Assembly: GCA_021414115.1 (NCBI GenBank)
Contig: JAIOPD010000098.1
Span: 1 to 33,977 of the forward strand
From: Planctomycetia bacterium
Lineage (GTDB): Bacteria > Planctomycetota > Planctomycetia > Pirellulales > UBA1268
Reading direction: 5' to 3'
DNA: 33,977 nt
In this document: piece after piece, positions 33,031 through 33,977 of the stretch
Layout of the letters: every line of letters starts with the position of its first letter
How positions within the stretch are numbered: position 1 is the first letter of the stretch
The notes under the pieces: model-generated
The model's database searches: none
What the model was told of the DNA's origin: nothing
Seen by the model: only the letters and a program-made list of their open reading frames with translations
Translations under genes and position numbers: made by a program

Positions 33031-33977
33031 TTGTACGACTCGCTGTTGGATGAACTCGAGGACGACGTCGTTTCCATTCCCCAAGAGGTCGAAGAACTGA
33101 CCGAGAAGGTGGTCGATGCCGAAGAGGCCGACGCCGATCTTCTGGTCGATGAGACGGATGTCGGAGGGATCCCCGAAGGCGAGGTCGAAGCCGAGGCCGA
33201 GGTCGACGCCTCCGGCGAATCCGAGGAATCCCTCATCGAGCAGGTCGAGAACTGGTCGGACGATCCCGTCCGCATGTATCTCACTCAGATGGGCGAGATC
33301 CCGCTGCTCACCCGGGCCCAGGAGATCTATCTCGCCAGGCAGATCGAGACCACGCGAGCCCAGTTCCGCGCGAAGCTCCTGGAGTGCGAGTACGTCTGTC
33401 AGCAGGCATACCGGGTCCTCGTTCGCGTGCACAAGGGCGAACTGCCGTTCGACCGCACCGTGCAGGTATCGGTGACCGACCGCTTGGAGAAGGAACAGAT
33501 CCTCGGCCGTCTGCCCCACAACCTGCGGACGCTCGAAGTGTTGCTCCGGCAGAACAAGGCCGACTACCGCATCGCGCTCTCCAAGAAGCATCGGATGGCG
33601 GAGCGTCGTCTGGCCTGGGCCCGACTCGGCAAGCGACGCAGCCGCTGCGTGCGACTCATCGAGGAACTTGGCCTGCGAACGCAGCGAATCGAGGCGATGA
33701 TCCCGACGCTCGAACGGTTCGTCGTCCGGCTCAAGGAACTCAAGAGCAAGATCGACGCCCACAAGAAGTCGAAGCAGCCCCCGTCGGGCCGCGCGAAGCT
33801 CGTCGAGGAATACCGCCAGATCCTCAAGAGCTGCCAGGAGACTCCGCGAAGCCTCAAGCGGCGGGTTGACGAGATCCGTGGCATCTTCGCGAAGTATCAG
33901 CAGGCGAAGCGTGGCCTGTCGGAGGGCAACCTCCGGCTCGTGGTGTCGATCGCGAAGAAGTACCGCAACCGCGGCCT
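33031..33977 (+). CDS. rpoD: RpoD-type sigma-70 factor, 3' end beyond window
   Basis: 315 codons are visible, cut by the right edge. The start is TTG 33031 (read MYDSLLDELEDD), given AAGGAG at 7 nt. Residues 1-72 are strikingly acidic (about 40% Asp/Glu; e.g. EVEAEAEVDASGESEE). Sigma region 1.2 follows at about 77-107 (DDPVRMYLTQMGEIPLLTRAQEI). Next comes a long, helical, basic segment (about 108-290) that corresponds to the non-conserved region of primary sigma factors. Region 2.1 begins at about 297 (SEGNLRLVVSIAKKYRNRG). This is a group 1 or 2 sigma-70 factor; the missing regions 2-4 would settle which. Confidence 0.87.
   Translation, partial: MYDSLLDELEDDVVSIPQEVEELTEKVVDAEEADADLLVDETDVGGIPEGEVEAEAEVDASGESEESLIEQVENWSDDPVRMYLTQMGEIPLLTRAQEIYLARQIETTRAQFRAKLLECEYVCQQAYRVLVRVHKGELPFDRTVQVSVTDRLEKEQILGRLPHNLRTLEVLLRQNKADYRIALSKKHRMAERRLAWARLGKRRSRCVRLIEELGLRTQRIEAMIPTLERFVVRLKELKSKIDAHKKSKQPPSGRAKLVEEYRQILKSCQETPRSLKRRVDEIRGIFAKYQQAKRGLSEGNLRLVVSIAKKYRNRG

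Noticed and set aside
1..33977. CRISPR arrays, tRNA and rRNA genes
   Set aside because: No regularly spaced direct repeats, cloverleaf sequences or rRNA-like stretches were noticed on reading; a tRNAscan-SE and CRISPR search was not run.

Overview
The window is high-GC bacterial DNA, and I infer a planctomycete (Pirellulales-like) source. The evidence is a secreted protein whose N-terminus carries the 'SLERRAVLA' (LEPR-XLL type) signature, a WD40-caspase protein, an RpoD-type sigma factor with a very acidic N-terminus and a TTG start, and dispersed 'GGAAGCCCGGAGCGC' intergenic repeats. This is inference from family recall; no database was searched and no species is claimed.

Positions 1-11344 (all minus strand). 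A secreted LEPR-XLL protein runs off the left edge. To its right is a five-gene co-directional series, read from right to left: a GAF-SpoIIE (RsbU-like) phosphatase, a secreted FecR-domain protein, a CHASE2-adenylate/guanylate cyclase, a 1215-aa secreted WD40/PDZ-like/caspase protein, and a putative beta-barrel outer-membrane protein. Spacings of 68-152 bp suggest a functional signalling cluster more than one tight operon.

Positions 11345-13135 hold no intact gene. The region is a graveyard: a group II intron 3' remnant (domain V), a possible IS3-type OrfA start, a collapsed DUF4160/DUF2442 gene pair, and one copy of a dispersed repeat.

Positions 13136-16344 (plus strand) are a sulfur-handling module. 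A near-consensus promoter with a perfect 14-bp palindrome in its spacer drives an ArsR-type repressor, a rhodanese-DUF2892 membrane protein, a persulfide-dioxygenase-like metallo-beta-lactamase with two rhodanese domains, and a DoxX-like membrane protein.

Positions 16365-18587 (minus) encode beta-carbonic anhydrase, a SAM methyltransferase and a histone-deacetylase-fold hydrolase. Diverging from them are a DASS/SLC13 transporter with two RCK_C domains and a polytopic membrane protein. Minus-strand HEAT-repeat and orphan GspF-like genes follow.

Positions 24088-28598 (plus) encode tyrA (prephenate dehydrogenase), a PurS-PurL fusion and purQ, tightly packed with overlapping or nearly abutting ends. 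PurL and PurQ together make formylglycinamidine ribonucleotide synthase.

Positions 28771-33977 hold a lipoprotein and a SAF-domain (CpaB-like) protein on plus, a minus-strand zinc-ribbon membrane protein and VWA protein, and on plus the start of the sigma-70 gene, preceded by two perfect hairpins and cut by the right edge.
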